The position numbers and the translations under genes are program-made. Below, piece by piece: positions 1-5,684 of a stretch of DNA of 5,684 nucleotides; the first letter of the stretch is position 1; every line of letters begins with the position of its first letter. The stretch is taken from positions 1-5,684 of the forward strand of contig JAESSM010000059.1 of assembly GCA_016764115.1 (NCBI GenBank), written 5' to 3'. The notes below the pieces were generated by a model that saw nothing but the letters and a program-made list of their open reading frames with translations, ran no database searches and had not been told where the DNA came from. The stretch comes from Bacteroidia bacterium (GTDB lineage Bacteria; Bacteroidota; Bacteroidia; JAESSM01; NORP286).

Positions 1-1211
1 TGGAAAAACTGTACATATTATCCTTCTCTCATAAGAACATTCGCCTTAAAAAGCTGGGGGAATTAATAATTTCAGAAGAAGAATTAAAATCAAAATTAGT
101 TTCAATTAAAAAAGAACTACATTTTGAAGAACTGCTTTATGTAGGTACATGCAACCGAATTGAATTTACGATTGTTGCAAACAATCCACCTAAAGTAACA
201 ACATTATTACATCACTTATTCCCAAAATTATCTAAAGATACTTTGCAGTTTTTTAAAACTAAAGTAATAACATATAATGCCGAAGATGCTGTAAAGCATT
301 ATTTTGATGTGGTGTCCTCTTTAGACTCGTTAGTTGTAGGAGAAAAAGAAATTACCTCTCAGGTAAAGGATGCTTATGAAAAATGTAATTCATTTGGCCT
401 TACTGGAGATGTACTTAGAATGCTACAAGATCAAGCAATACAAGTTTCTAAAGCTGTATTCTCACAAACAAAAATTGCTGAAAATCCTGTTTCTGTTGTT
501 TCATTAGCATATCGAGAATTACGAGAAATAAATAAAAATATCAACAGCAAGTTTTTAATAATTGGTGCCGGGCAAACCAACAAATTAATGGCCAAATACT
601 TGTTGAAACATGGTTATAAGAACTTCTCCGTTTTTAACAGAACATTAGCTAATGCTGAATCTCTTGCCGAATATTTGAATGGGGATGCTTATCAACTAGA
701 TTCTTTAAACGGTTTTTCTGAAGACTTCGATGTGATCATTACCTGTACGGCTTCACCAACACCTGTCATCACCAATAAGCTTTATCAAAAACTAAGCAAT
801 AAAGGCTCCGAAAAGGTCATAATAGACCTTGCCGTACCTGGTGATGTAGAAGAGTCAGTTTCAAATTCATCCAGTGTAAAATACATCTCGATAGAAAATC
901 TTGAAATTATCGCTGAAAAAAATAAGGCCAAACGAGAAAAAGAAATTGGTGCCGCACAGAAAATTATTGCAGCAAGCATATTAGAATTTGAAAAGAGAGC
1001 TCAGAAACGAGAAGTTGAATTGGCTATGAAAGCCATTCCCGATAAAATTAAAGAGATCCGCGCTACAGCCATTGATAAAGTATACGCTGAAAAAGTTGGC
1101 AAACTTGATGACGATTCCAAAGCCCTATTGGATGACATTCTCAACTATATGGAAAAAAAATACATCAGCGTACCTATGAAAATGGCCAAAGAAATTTTGG
1201 TCGAAAAATAA
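1..1211 (+). CDS. hemA: Glutamyl-tRNA reductase (first base of the start codon lies outside the window)
   Basis: Glutamyl-tRNA reductase makes glutamate-1-semialdehyde from Glu-tRNA(Glu) with NADPH, the first committed step of the C5 route to heme. The reading frame is open from the left edge. Bases 1-2 are TG and the next codons read EKLYILSFSHKNIRLKK, so the preceding codon is probably ATG with its A just outside, giving about 403 residues, normal for the family. On that numbering the catalytic Cys is C51 in GTCNRIE (49-55), H100 lies in the substrate-binding domain, and the SLVVGEKEITSQVK signature spans about 110-123. GAGQTN (189-194) opens the NADPH-binding Rossmann domain, and the C-terminal helical dimerisation domain starts near 305. 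An internal TTG at 243 would remove the catalytic Cys and is not the start. It stops seven bases before a palindromic repeat that separates it from hemCD. Identity is very secure; only the exact start is inferred. Confidence 0.97.
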   Translation, partial: EKLYILSFSHKNIRLKKLGELIISEEELKSKLVSIKKELHFEELLYVGTCNRIEFTIVANNPPKVTTLLHHLFPKLSKDTLQFFKTKVITYNAEDAVKHYFDVVSSLDSLVVGEKEITSQVKDAYEKCNSFGLTGDVLRMLQDQAIQVSKAVFSQTKIAENPVSVVSLAYRELREINKNINSKFLIIGAGQTNKLMAKYLLKHGYKNFSVFNRTLANAESLAEYLNGDAYQLDSLNGFSEDFDVIITCTASPTPVITNKLYQKLSNKGSEKVIIDLAVPGDVEESVSNSSSVKYISIENLEIIAEKNKAKREKEIGAAQKIIAASILEFEKRAQKREVELAMKAIPDKIKEIRATAIDKVYAEKVGKLDDDSKALLDDILNYMEKKYISVPMKMAKEILVEK

Positions 1212-1217
1212 CTTTCG

Positions 1218-1352
1218 TGAGGCTGTAGCAAAACACCGTTTTCTGTCATCCTGAATGAAATGAAGGATCTAGTAACATAGTAATAACTCAGGAACAAGAT
1301 TTTTCACTACGTTCAAAATGACATTTGTTTTTTGACTTTTTGAACAACCTCA
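1218..1352. repeat. Nested palindromic intergenic repeat element (REP/MITE-like) between hemA and hemCD
   Basis: The element nearly fills the gap. An outer inverted repeat pairs 1218-1233 (TGAGGCTGTAGCAAAA) with 1337-1352, whose reverse complement is TGAGGTTGTTCAAAAA, 12 of 16 identical. Inside it, 1244-1270 pairs with 1297-1323, 20 of 27 identical, with arms beginning TGTCAT and ending ATCT, around a 26-base centre. As RNA it could fold into a long interrupted hairpin. Repeats starting GTCAT-C/T-CTGAA and ending GAAGGATCT are, from general knowledge, common in Bacteroidota intergenic regions, but copy number in this genome cannot be seen here. No coding sequence, target duplication or T-run terminator is visible. 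Function is unknown; it could affect mRNA stability or partial termination between hemA and hemCD. Confidence 0.8.
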
Positions 1353-1365
1353 TCATTAATCCATC

Positions 1366-2925
1366 ATGAAAATTAAAATAGGAACCCGGGGAAGTGATTT
1401 GGCTTTATGGCAAGCCAATTATGTAAAACAACAATTGGAACTTATTGGTCATGAAGTTGAGATCAATATTATCAAGACTCAAGGGGATAAAATTCAAAAT
1501 GTAAGCTTTGATAAACTGGAAGGCAAAGGTTTTTTCACCAAAGAAATAGAAGATGATCTTTTAAACAAAGAAGTTGATCTGGCAGTTCATTCTTATAAAG
1601 ACCTTCCCACTCAGTTTCCAGAAGGTTTGATAATTGCGGGAATTTCATCCAGAGAAGATCCCTCAGAATGTTTATTGATCAGAAGAAAAAGCCATGATGG
1701 GACCAAACCTTTATCTGTAAAATCAAAAGGAATAATTGGGACTTCATCGGTTAGAAGAAAATCCCAGTTAATGGCTATACGAAATGATATAGAAATAAAA
1801 CCACTTCGAGGAAATGTTCCGACAAGAGTTCAAAAATTAAAAGATGGTGAGTACGATGCTATCATGTTGGCTTATGCCGGTGTACTTCGACTACCCTTAG
1901 AATTGGGTGATCTGTTTTTGCACAGGATAGATCCTGATTATTTTGTTCCGGCTCCTGCACAAGGAGCACTCGCTTACCAAATAAGAGAAGACAATAAAGA
2001 ACTACAAGCTGAAATTCAAAAAATAAATAATCCTTATTCAGGTGAAACGGTTGGAGTTGAAAGAGAAATACTCAGGTTATTTGAAGGTGGATGTCAAGTT
2101 CCGATAGGCGTCTATTGTTCCAGAAATGAAGACAAACTCAATGTTTACGTTTCTAAATCAAAAAGTGGTGATGAACTTTCTTTAAGATATCATGGAGAAT
2201 TTGATTCAAGCCAAAATGACATTGCCATTAATGTGGTTAATAAAGTAAACGGACTTAATCCAACCTCTGTTTTTATTTCCAAAGACTTGGACAATGATAA
2301 CCTCTTTCTCAAAACATTGACGGCTTATGGATATTCCGTTCAAGGGCAATCATTAATTGAGATCAAACCATTGGAAACAGAGCTTCCAAAAGATAAGTTT
2401 GACTGGATATTTTTCTCAAGTAAAAATGGAGTAAATATTTTCTTTGATAAATTTCCAAAGGCCGCTAATAAAATCCAAATTGGAGTTATCGGTGAAGGAA
2501 CAAAATCTGTACTGAATGAACTAAATATTATTCCTGATTTTGTAGGGCATTCCTCAGATACAATAGAGGTAGGCAAATCATTCTCCGTACTATCAAATGG
2601 AGATACTGTACTATTTCCAAAATCAAGAAATGGGTTGGATAATGTTAAAGATCAGTTGACTCCAGAAACTAAAGCACTTGATTTTCCAATTTACGAAACA
2701 ACTTTAAGATCTGATTTTGAGATACCTGAATCAGAAATTCTTGTTTTTACAAGTCCGTCAAATGTGGAAGCTTATTTAACTAAATATCAAATTGATGATA
2801 ATAAAAAGGTACTAGCGATCGGAAACACAACAGAAAAAGCATTGAAAGAAAACGGAATAAAAAATATTATAACTGCCAGGCTTCCCAATGATTTGGGATT
2901 GTTGGAGGCGGTTTTTAGTATTTAA
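1366..2925 (+). CDS. hemC-hemD: Fused hydroxymethylbilane synthase / uroporphyrinogen-III synthase
   Basis: This is a 519-residue two-domain enzyme. The N-terminal part (about 1-300) is porphobilinogen deaminase, which joins four porphobilinogens into hydroxymethylbilane. It opens with the family signature IGTRGSDLALWQA, carries the catalytic Asp D79 in VHSYKDLPT, has the Arg-rich GTSSVRRKSQL segment, and has C243 in GGCQVPIG, the residue that carries the dipyrromethane cofactor. From about residue 302 (SVFISKDLD) the protein continues as a HemD-like domain of about 218 residues, with FFSSKNGVNIFF near 349-360, IGVIGEGT near 372 and VFTSPSNVEAY near 460-470. HemD inverts ring D and closes the ring to uroporphyrinogen III. 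HemD sequences diverge strongly, so that half rests on these segments and on context. The ATG at 1366 gives the canonical HemC N-terminus; no clear Shine-Dalgarno precedes it. Both domains are cytosolic. The gene sits between two palindromic repeats. Confidence 0.95.
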   Translation: MKIKIGTRGSDLALWQANYVKQQLELIGHEVEINIIKTQGDKIQNVSFDKLEGKGFFTKEIEDDLLNKEVDLAVHSYKDLPTQFPEGLIIAGISSREDPSECLLIRRKSHDGTKPLSVKSKGIIGTSSVRRKSQLMAIRNDIEIKPLRGNVPTRVQKLKDGEYDAIMLAYAGVLRLPLELGDLFLHRIDPDYFVPAPAQGALAYQIREDNKELQAEIQKINNPYSGETVGVEREILRLFEGGCQVPIGVYCSRNEDKLNVYVSKSKSGDELSLRYHGEFDSSQNDIAINVVNKVNGLNPTSVFISKDLDNDNLFLKTLTAYGYSVQGQSLIEIKPLETELPKDKFDWIFFSSKNGVNIFFDKFPKAANKIQIGVIGEGTKSVLNELNIIPDFVGHSSDTIEVGKSFSVLSNGDTVLFPKSRNGLDNVKDQLTPETKALDFPIYETTLRSDFEIPESEILVFTSPSNVEAYLTKYQIDDNKKVLAIGNTTEKALKENGIKNIITARLPNDLGLLEAVFSI

Positions 2926-2932
2926 CTTAACG

Positions 2933-3017
2933 CGTCATTGCGAAGGAGGAACGACTGAAGTAATCTCCAGCCTTGAGTTACCCCGTAGGGGATTGCTTCT
3001 CTACGTTCGCAATGACG
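2933..3017. repeat. Palindromic REP-like intergenic repeat between hemCD and hemB
   Basis: The ends form a perfect 12-bp inverted repeat, CGTCATTGCGAA at 2933-2944 and its complement at 3006-3017. Farther in, GAAGTAATCT (2957-2966) pairs with GGATTGCTTC (2990-2999 region), with two mismatches that would be G-U pairs in RNA. The left arm carries about six extra bases. The centre contains CCCCGTAGGGG (2981-2991), a small hairpin of its own. The arm type CGTCATTGCGA...GAAGCAATC is a widely seen bacterial intergenic palindrome (known from general experience, not searched here). It starts eight bases after the hemCD stop and ends 16 bases before the preferred hemB ATG. No T-tract follows, so it is not a standard intrinsic terminator; an mRNA-stability or attenuation role is possible. 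Confidence 0.82.
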
Positions 3018-3032
3018 AAAATTGAAATAGTC

Positions 3033-4004
3033 ATGCAAACACGACCAAGAAGACTTCGAAAAAATCCTATCATAAGAGAAATGGTAGCTGAAACAAGGTT
3101 GTCAAAGGAGATGTTCATCTATCCTTATTTTGTAGTGAAGGGAAGTGATGTTACAGAGCCGATCAAGGCAATGCCAGGGATCAATCATTTTTCTGTGGAC
3201 ACATTAATAAAGGATGTAGAAGCAGGATTAAAACTGGGAATCAACAAAGTCTTACTTTTTGGTGTTGGTGAAGATAAATCAGAAGATGGAAGTTCTTCCT
3301 ACGATTCAACTTCTGTTATTCCGGAAGCTATCAAAGAACTAAAAAAGAATTTTGGTGCTAATATTTACGTAATTACAGATGTGTGCCTATGTGCCTATAC
3401 TTTACATGGACATTGCGGTATCATTGAAAATGACTATGTACAAAACGATGTCTCTGTTGATGCCCTATCAAAAATGGCATTGGCTCATGCACAATCTGGT
3501 GCTGATATGGTTGCTCCATCGGATATGATGGATGGAAGAATTGAAGCTATCAGAAATATATTGGATGATAACTCCTTTACTGAAACGGCCATCATGTCGT
3601 ATGCTGTAAAATATGCTTCCGCTTATTACGGACCATTTAGAGAAGCAGCAGACTCCGCTCCAAGTCATGGTGATAGAAAAAGCTACCAAATGGATTTCAG
3701 AAATCCTGATGAATCATTAAAAGAAGCATTGCTTGATGAAGATGAGGGAGCTGATATTTTGATGGTAAAGCCAGCTTTGGCTTATTTGGATATTATTTCA
3801 TTAGTGAAAGACAATACCACCTTACCTGTTGCTTGTTACAATGTTTCCGGTGAATACTCCATGGTTAAAAATGCTGCTCAGACAGGATTAATTGATGAAG
3901 AAAAAATTGTAATGGAAAATATGCATGCCTTTGCCCGTGCCGGAGCAAATATTATTATTTCATATCATACAAGGGATATTTTGGAGAATGGGTGGATTGA
4001 ATAG
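3033..4004 (+). CDS. hemB: Porphobilinogen synthase (5-aminolevulinate dehydratase), zinc-type
   Basis: HemB condenses two 5-aminolevulinates into porphobilinogen, feeding HemC directly. From the ATG at 3033 the protein is 323 residues, typical of the family, and begins MQTRPRRLRKNPIIREMV, matching the usual RxRRLR...R.MV start. The zinc-site cysteines are C118, C120 and C128 in DVCLCAYTLHGHCG, so it belongs to the catalytic-Zn class rather than the Asp-rich Mg class. The two active-site lysines are K193 in YAVKYASAYYGPFREA and K246 in LMVKPALAYLD, the latter being the Schiff-base lysine. The frame stays open upstream, giving possible starts at a TTG (2973) and an ATG (3012), but both lie inside the palindromic repeat and add residues that homologues lack. 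No clear Shine-Dalgarno is seen before 3033. The gene ends 17 bases from the end of a convergent gene. Confidence 0.97.
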   Translation: MQTRPRRLRKNPIIREMVAETRLSKEMFIYPYFVVKGSDVTEPIKAMPGINHFSVDTLIKDVEAGLKLGINKVLLFGVGEDKSEDGSSSYDSTSVIPEAIKELKKNFGANIYVITDVCLCAYTLHGHCGIIENDYVQNDVSVDALSKMALAHAQSGADMVAPSDMMDGRIEAIRNILDDNSFTETAIMSYAVKYASAYYGPFREAADSAPSHGDRKSYQMDFRNPDESLKEALLDEDEGADILMVKPALAYLDIISLVKDNTTLPVACYNVSGEYSMVKNAAQTGLIDEEKIVMENMHAFARAGANIIISYHTRDILENGWIE

Positions 4005-4021
4005 CTAAAAGATTTTATCAT

Positions 4022-4741
4022 TTATTTGTCAATATTTGCTTTTTTCCAATTCAATACGGAAACACCAACATTCAATCCAACTCGAAAAAAAGGAAATAAT
4101 TCAACCCTATCTCCAGAATATTCAACATCAGCATATAGTCCCTGACTACCAATTTTATGAATTGTAAATTCTCTATGTCTAACACCGAAACCAGCACCTA
4201 CAAATAAATCAAGTACAAATATTTCAAATTTTGGATTTAGGTAGTAATAATTCATAAATAATAACTCATTCAATGTTTCGCTTCTCCTTTGAAAACGACC
4301 TCCATCACCTCCATACATCTTACCTCCATTATCTAATTTTCTTCTTTTGTAATAAATGGTAGGTTCAAACCCAGTCAAAGAACCTGAAAAATTGCATTTA
4401 ACTCCTAAACTAATAGACCCTCCTTTGTATTCCTCCAAATTAGGCCAATCATATTCCTCATTTTCATATACATAATACAACCCATCTGAAAAGTATGTCG
4501 CAACATCCACTTTCTCTGGATAATACATTAATTCGGATGTTATCATAAAGTCACTCCCATATCCATAATAGAGTTTGATTGTAGCTGTTGTATAATATTT
4601 GTGTACAGAGGGAATTGCCAGAGTTGGAGGATATGAAATGGAAAGCACTTTGACATTTTTAGAAGTATCTCTTTTCTTGGCTACTGTTTGCAATGAAATA
4701 AACATCAAACATGTAAAAAGAAATATCGCAATTCTTGGCAT
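4022..4741 (-). CDS. Predicted secreted / outer-membrane beta-barrel-like protein, unknown function
   Basis: I do not recognise a named family for this 239-residue protein. It has a clear Sec signal peptide: a hydrophobic stretch at about 4-20, with likely cleavage after A21 (QTVA|KKRDTS). The mature part lacks other long hydrophobic helices and consists of alternating, aromatic-rich short segments (for example TATIKLYYGYG, ISLGVKCNF, FVLDLFVGAGFGV and FRVGLNVGVSVL). That pattern fits a small outer-membrane barrel with hydrophilic loops, including a Gly-rich charged loop near 138-153. The last two predicted strands (GAGFGVRHREF near 182-192 and FFRVGLNVGV near 218-227), separated by a loop, resemble the end of the upstream neighbour. 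It is the last of three same-strand genes, 80 bases after the preceding one, and convergent with hemB. It could instead be a soluble periplasmic beta protein. Confidence 0.75.
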   Translation of the reverse strand: MPRIAIFLFTCLMFISLQTVAKKRDTSKNVKVLSISYPPTLAIPSVHKYYTTATIKLYYGYGSDFMITSELMYYPEKVDVATYFSDGLYYVYENEEYDWPNLEEYKGGSISLGVKCNFSGSLTGFEPTIYYKRRKLDNGGKMYGGDGGRFQRRSETLNELLFMNYYYLNPKFEIFVLDLFVGAGFGVRHREFTIHKIGSQGLYADVEYSGDRVELFPFFRVGLNVGVSVLNWKKANIDK

Positions 4742-4797
4742 TGAAAGAAGATTTGATTTTAATTAGAAACGTAAAATTCCACGAAATATTCCTTATT

Positions 4798-4825
4798 GTA
4801 GTGATGTATTGCAATACGTCATTAC
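4798..4825. repeat. Loop-less 28-bp palindrome overlapping the stop codon of the 4822-5523 gene
   Basis: GTAGTGATGTATTG at 4798-4811 is followed immediately by its near-complement at 4812-4825, with 12 of 14 positions matching. The core GTATTGCAATAC (4806-4817) is perfectly self-complementary. It covers the TAA stop at 4822-4824 and the in-frame TGA just after it. On the minus strand it is followed by AATAAGGAATAT rather than a T-run, so it is a poor intrinsic terminator for the minus-strand genes. It could be an mRNA 3' hairpin, an intercistronic processing point, or a dimeric-protein site upstream of the 4022-4741 gene. The role is unknown. Confidence 0.55.
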
Positions 4826-5523
4826 TCTTTGTTAAATCTATACATTAAATTAATTCCGAAATGAGCTGTTGGCCAATGGTAGTGATAAATTTCAACTTTT
4901 GGAATATCATTTATTGACACAAAGCCTCCAATATCCCAAAAAGCAATTTCAATTACTTTTCTCCTTTTATATCTATAACCTAACCCTGTGTAAGACATAA
5001 CGGCAAATCTATTACTGATATTAATTTCAATACCTGTTAAAATTTTAGTAAGAAACACGTGCATCCTCTCATTGACCAAATCTTCACAATAATAATCCCG
5101 CAACCATTGGCTATCATAAAACCTAAACTTATAACCTACTAAAGGTTTAATAAAAAAATCCACATATTTACTCTTGCCAATATTTTTGATTAATCCGAAA
5201 TCCAATATTATACTATTAAAATAATCTTCTGGTGAAGACAATACAGCAGAATGGCAAGCCCCATAAATTTCTTTATCCCAGTATACTTCAAATAATTTAC
5301 TGTTACTATGCTGTACACCAATTGAGGTAAATAATGTTTTATTCCTCAAGGGATATTGAAATTCTAAAAAATACGTACCGGTTAATTGGCGTAGCGGATG
5401 TAATACGATCGCATTTTTATATTTTAATGTTGAATCCCTTTTAGTAGCAAATGTTTGAACAAAACCGCACAACAAAAGGATCAAAACAAATACCCAAGTC
5501 TTTGAAATTTTAATGGGATTCAT
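4822..5523 (-). CDS. Predicted outer-membrane beta-barrel-like protein, unknown function
   Basis: This 233-residue protein is not assigned to a named family. A strong signal peptide (basic K5/K8, hydrophobic WVFVLILLLCGFV at 10-22) probably ends at A26 (QTFA|TKRDST). The mature part shows beta-barrel-like features: repeated alternating aromatic segments (TYFLEFQYPL, FFIKPLVGYKFRF, SYTGLGYRYKRR at 177-188) and a near-terminal strand HFGINLMYRF at 221-230, whose terminal aromatic residue, three from the end, resembles outer-membrane insertion signals. GLGYRYKR is shared exactly with the fragment just upstream, and the QTxAxKRD junction is shared with the gene downstream, which supports a paralogous family. 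Its ATG overlaps the stop of the upstream gene (ATGA), suggesting translational coupling. It ends in TAA followed in frame by TGA, inside a palindrome. A strict lipobox is absent although LLLCG looks superficially similar. Confidence 0.77.
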   Translation of the reverse strand: MNPIKISKTWVFVLILLLCGFVQTFATKRDSTLKYKNAIVLHPLRQLTGTYFLEFQYPLRNKTLFTSIGVQHSNSKLFEVYWDKEIYGACHSAVLSSPEDYFNSIILDFGLIKNIGKSKYVDFFIKPLVGYKFRFYDSQWLRDYYCEDLVNERMHVFLTKILTGIEINISNRFAVMSYTGLGYRYKRRKVIEIAFWDIGGFVSINDIPKVEIYHYHWPTAHFGINLMYRFNKE

Positions 5524-5684
5524 AAAATTTTTACTCTTCCAATAATTGCAACTGAGAATTGAATTGTGGGAATATGGTAATCTGAAAATCCATTGATAGT
5601 TTCAAAATCAATTGATTCAATCCCATTAACCCTTTCATCTGTTATCTTGTAGTTTTTTCTTTTATACCTGTAACCCAAACCAAA
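5520..5684 (-). CDS. C-terminal fragment of a third beta-barrel-like paralogue (cut by the right edge)
   Basis: Reading the minus strand from 5684 gives an uninterrupted 54-residue C-terminus ending in TGA at 5522-5520. It begins FGLGYRYKRKNYKITDER, then a loop containing GFSDYHIP, and ends TIQFSVAIIGRVKIL. The GLGYRYKR motif is identical to residues 180-187 of the protein encoded at 4822-5523, and the following loop, HxP/WP turn and final strand fall at nearly the same spacing, so the two are very probably homologous. The N-terminus, signal peptide and start lie beyond the window. Its stop overlaps the next gene's ATG by four bases, so the two are almost certainly co-transcribed. The function is unknown; the shape suggests the last two strands of a small outer-membrane barrel. 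Confidence 0.72.
   Translation of the reverse strand, partial: FGLGYRYKRKNYKITDERVNGIESIDFETINGFSDYHIPTIQFSVAIIGRVKIL

Noticed and set aside
785..979. Small minus-strand reading frame inside hemA
   Set aside because: It is fully antisense to a conserved gene, has no family resemblance, and is best explained as a shadow of the hemA codons.
243..1211. hemA starting at the internal TTG at 243
   Set aside because: The frame is open to the left edge, and the upstream part encodes the family's N-terminal domain including the catalytic GTCNRIE motif.
1212..1365. Promoter of the Bacteroidota type (TTTG and TAnnTTTG) upstream of hemC
   Set aside because: TTTG-like bits occur in the T-rich stretch, but no TAnnTTTG box at suitable spacing could be found.
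2340..2576. Small minus-strand reading frame inside the HemD part
   Set aside because: It is antisense to the fused enzyme, with low-complexity Ser/Phe-rich content and no supporting context.
1218..3017. CRISPR array or composite transposon suggested by the two repeats around hemCD
   Set aside because: The two elements differ in sequence, are separated by a normal core gene, and there is no spacer periodicity or transposase gene.
3468..3689. Small minus-strand reading frame inside hemB
   Set aside because: It lies opposite the highly conserved active-site region, which is enough to explain its openness.
4002..4030. Bidirectional terminator in the 17-base gap between hemB and the convergent gene
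   Set aside because: Only a five-pair A/T stem (TAAAA-GA-TTTTA) with no GC content is present; too weak to call as a terminator.
5454..5496. Lipoprotein signal in the 4822-5523 protein (LLLCG)
   Set aside because: The residue before the Cys is Leu rather than Gly/Ala/Ser, and a normal signal peptidase I site follows at QTFA.

Overview
The window is AT-rich DNA that looks like a chromosomal segment from a member of the Bacteroidota. This rests on the fused HemC-HemD protein, start codons with no recognisable Shine-Dalgarno sequence, palindromic GTCAT-type intergenic repeats of a kind seen in that phylum, and a run of small signal-peptide beta-barrel-like proteins. No rRNA, tRNA, CRISPR array, transposase or integrase was seen, and the genus cannot be fixed from this sequence.

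The left two thirds (1-4004, + strand) is a tetrapyrrole (heme) biosynthesis cluster: hemA (glutamyl-tRNA reductase, cut by a single base at the left edge), a fused hemC-hemD (hydroxymethylbilane synthase plus uroporphyrinogen-III synthase) and hemB (porphobilinogen synthase). Together they cover glutamyl-tRNA to glutamate-1-semialdehyde, then 5-aminolevulinate to porphobilinogen, hydroxymethylbilane and uroporphyrinogen III. The aminomutase HemL, which must act between HemA and HemB, is not in the window, nor is HemE or any later step. All three proteins keep their diagnostic active-site residues, so the pathway genes look functional.

The two gaps inside the heme cluster are almost filled by palindromic repeat elements. 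The hemA-hemCD gap holds a nested inverted repeat (1218-1352). The hemCD-hemB gap holds a second, sequence-distinct but similarly built element (2933-3017). The second one creates in-frame upstream start codons for hemB that are probably not the real start.

The right third (4022-5684, - strand, convergent with hemB) holds three consecutive genes for probably related secreted or outer-membrane beta-barrel-like proteins of unknown function. The most upstream one is only a C-terminal fragment at the right edge. It overlaps the next gene by four bases (ATGA), and that gene is followed after 80 bases by the third. The gap holds a loop-less palindrome over the stop codon. The two complete proteins share a QTxAxKRD stretch at the signal peptide junction, and all three share a similar C-terminal two-strand layout, so this is best read as a divergent tandem family.
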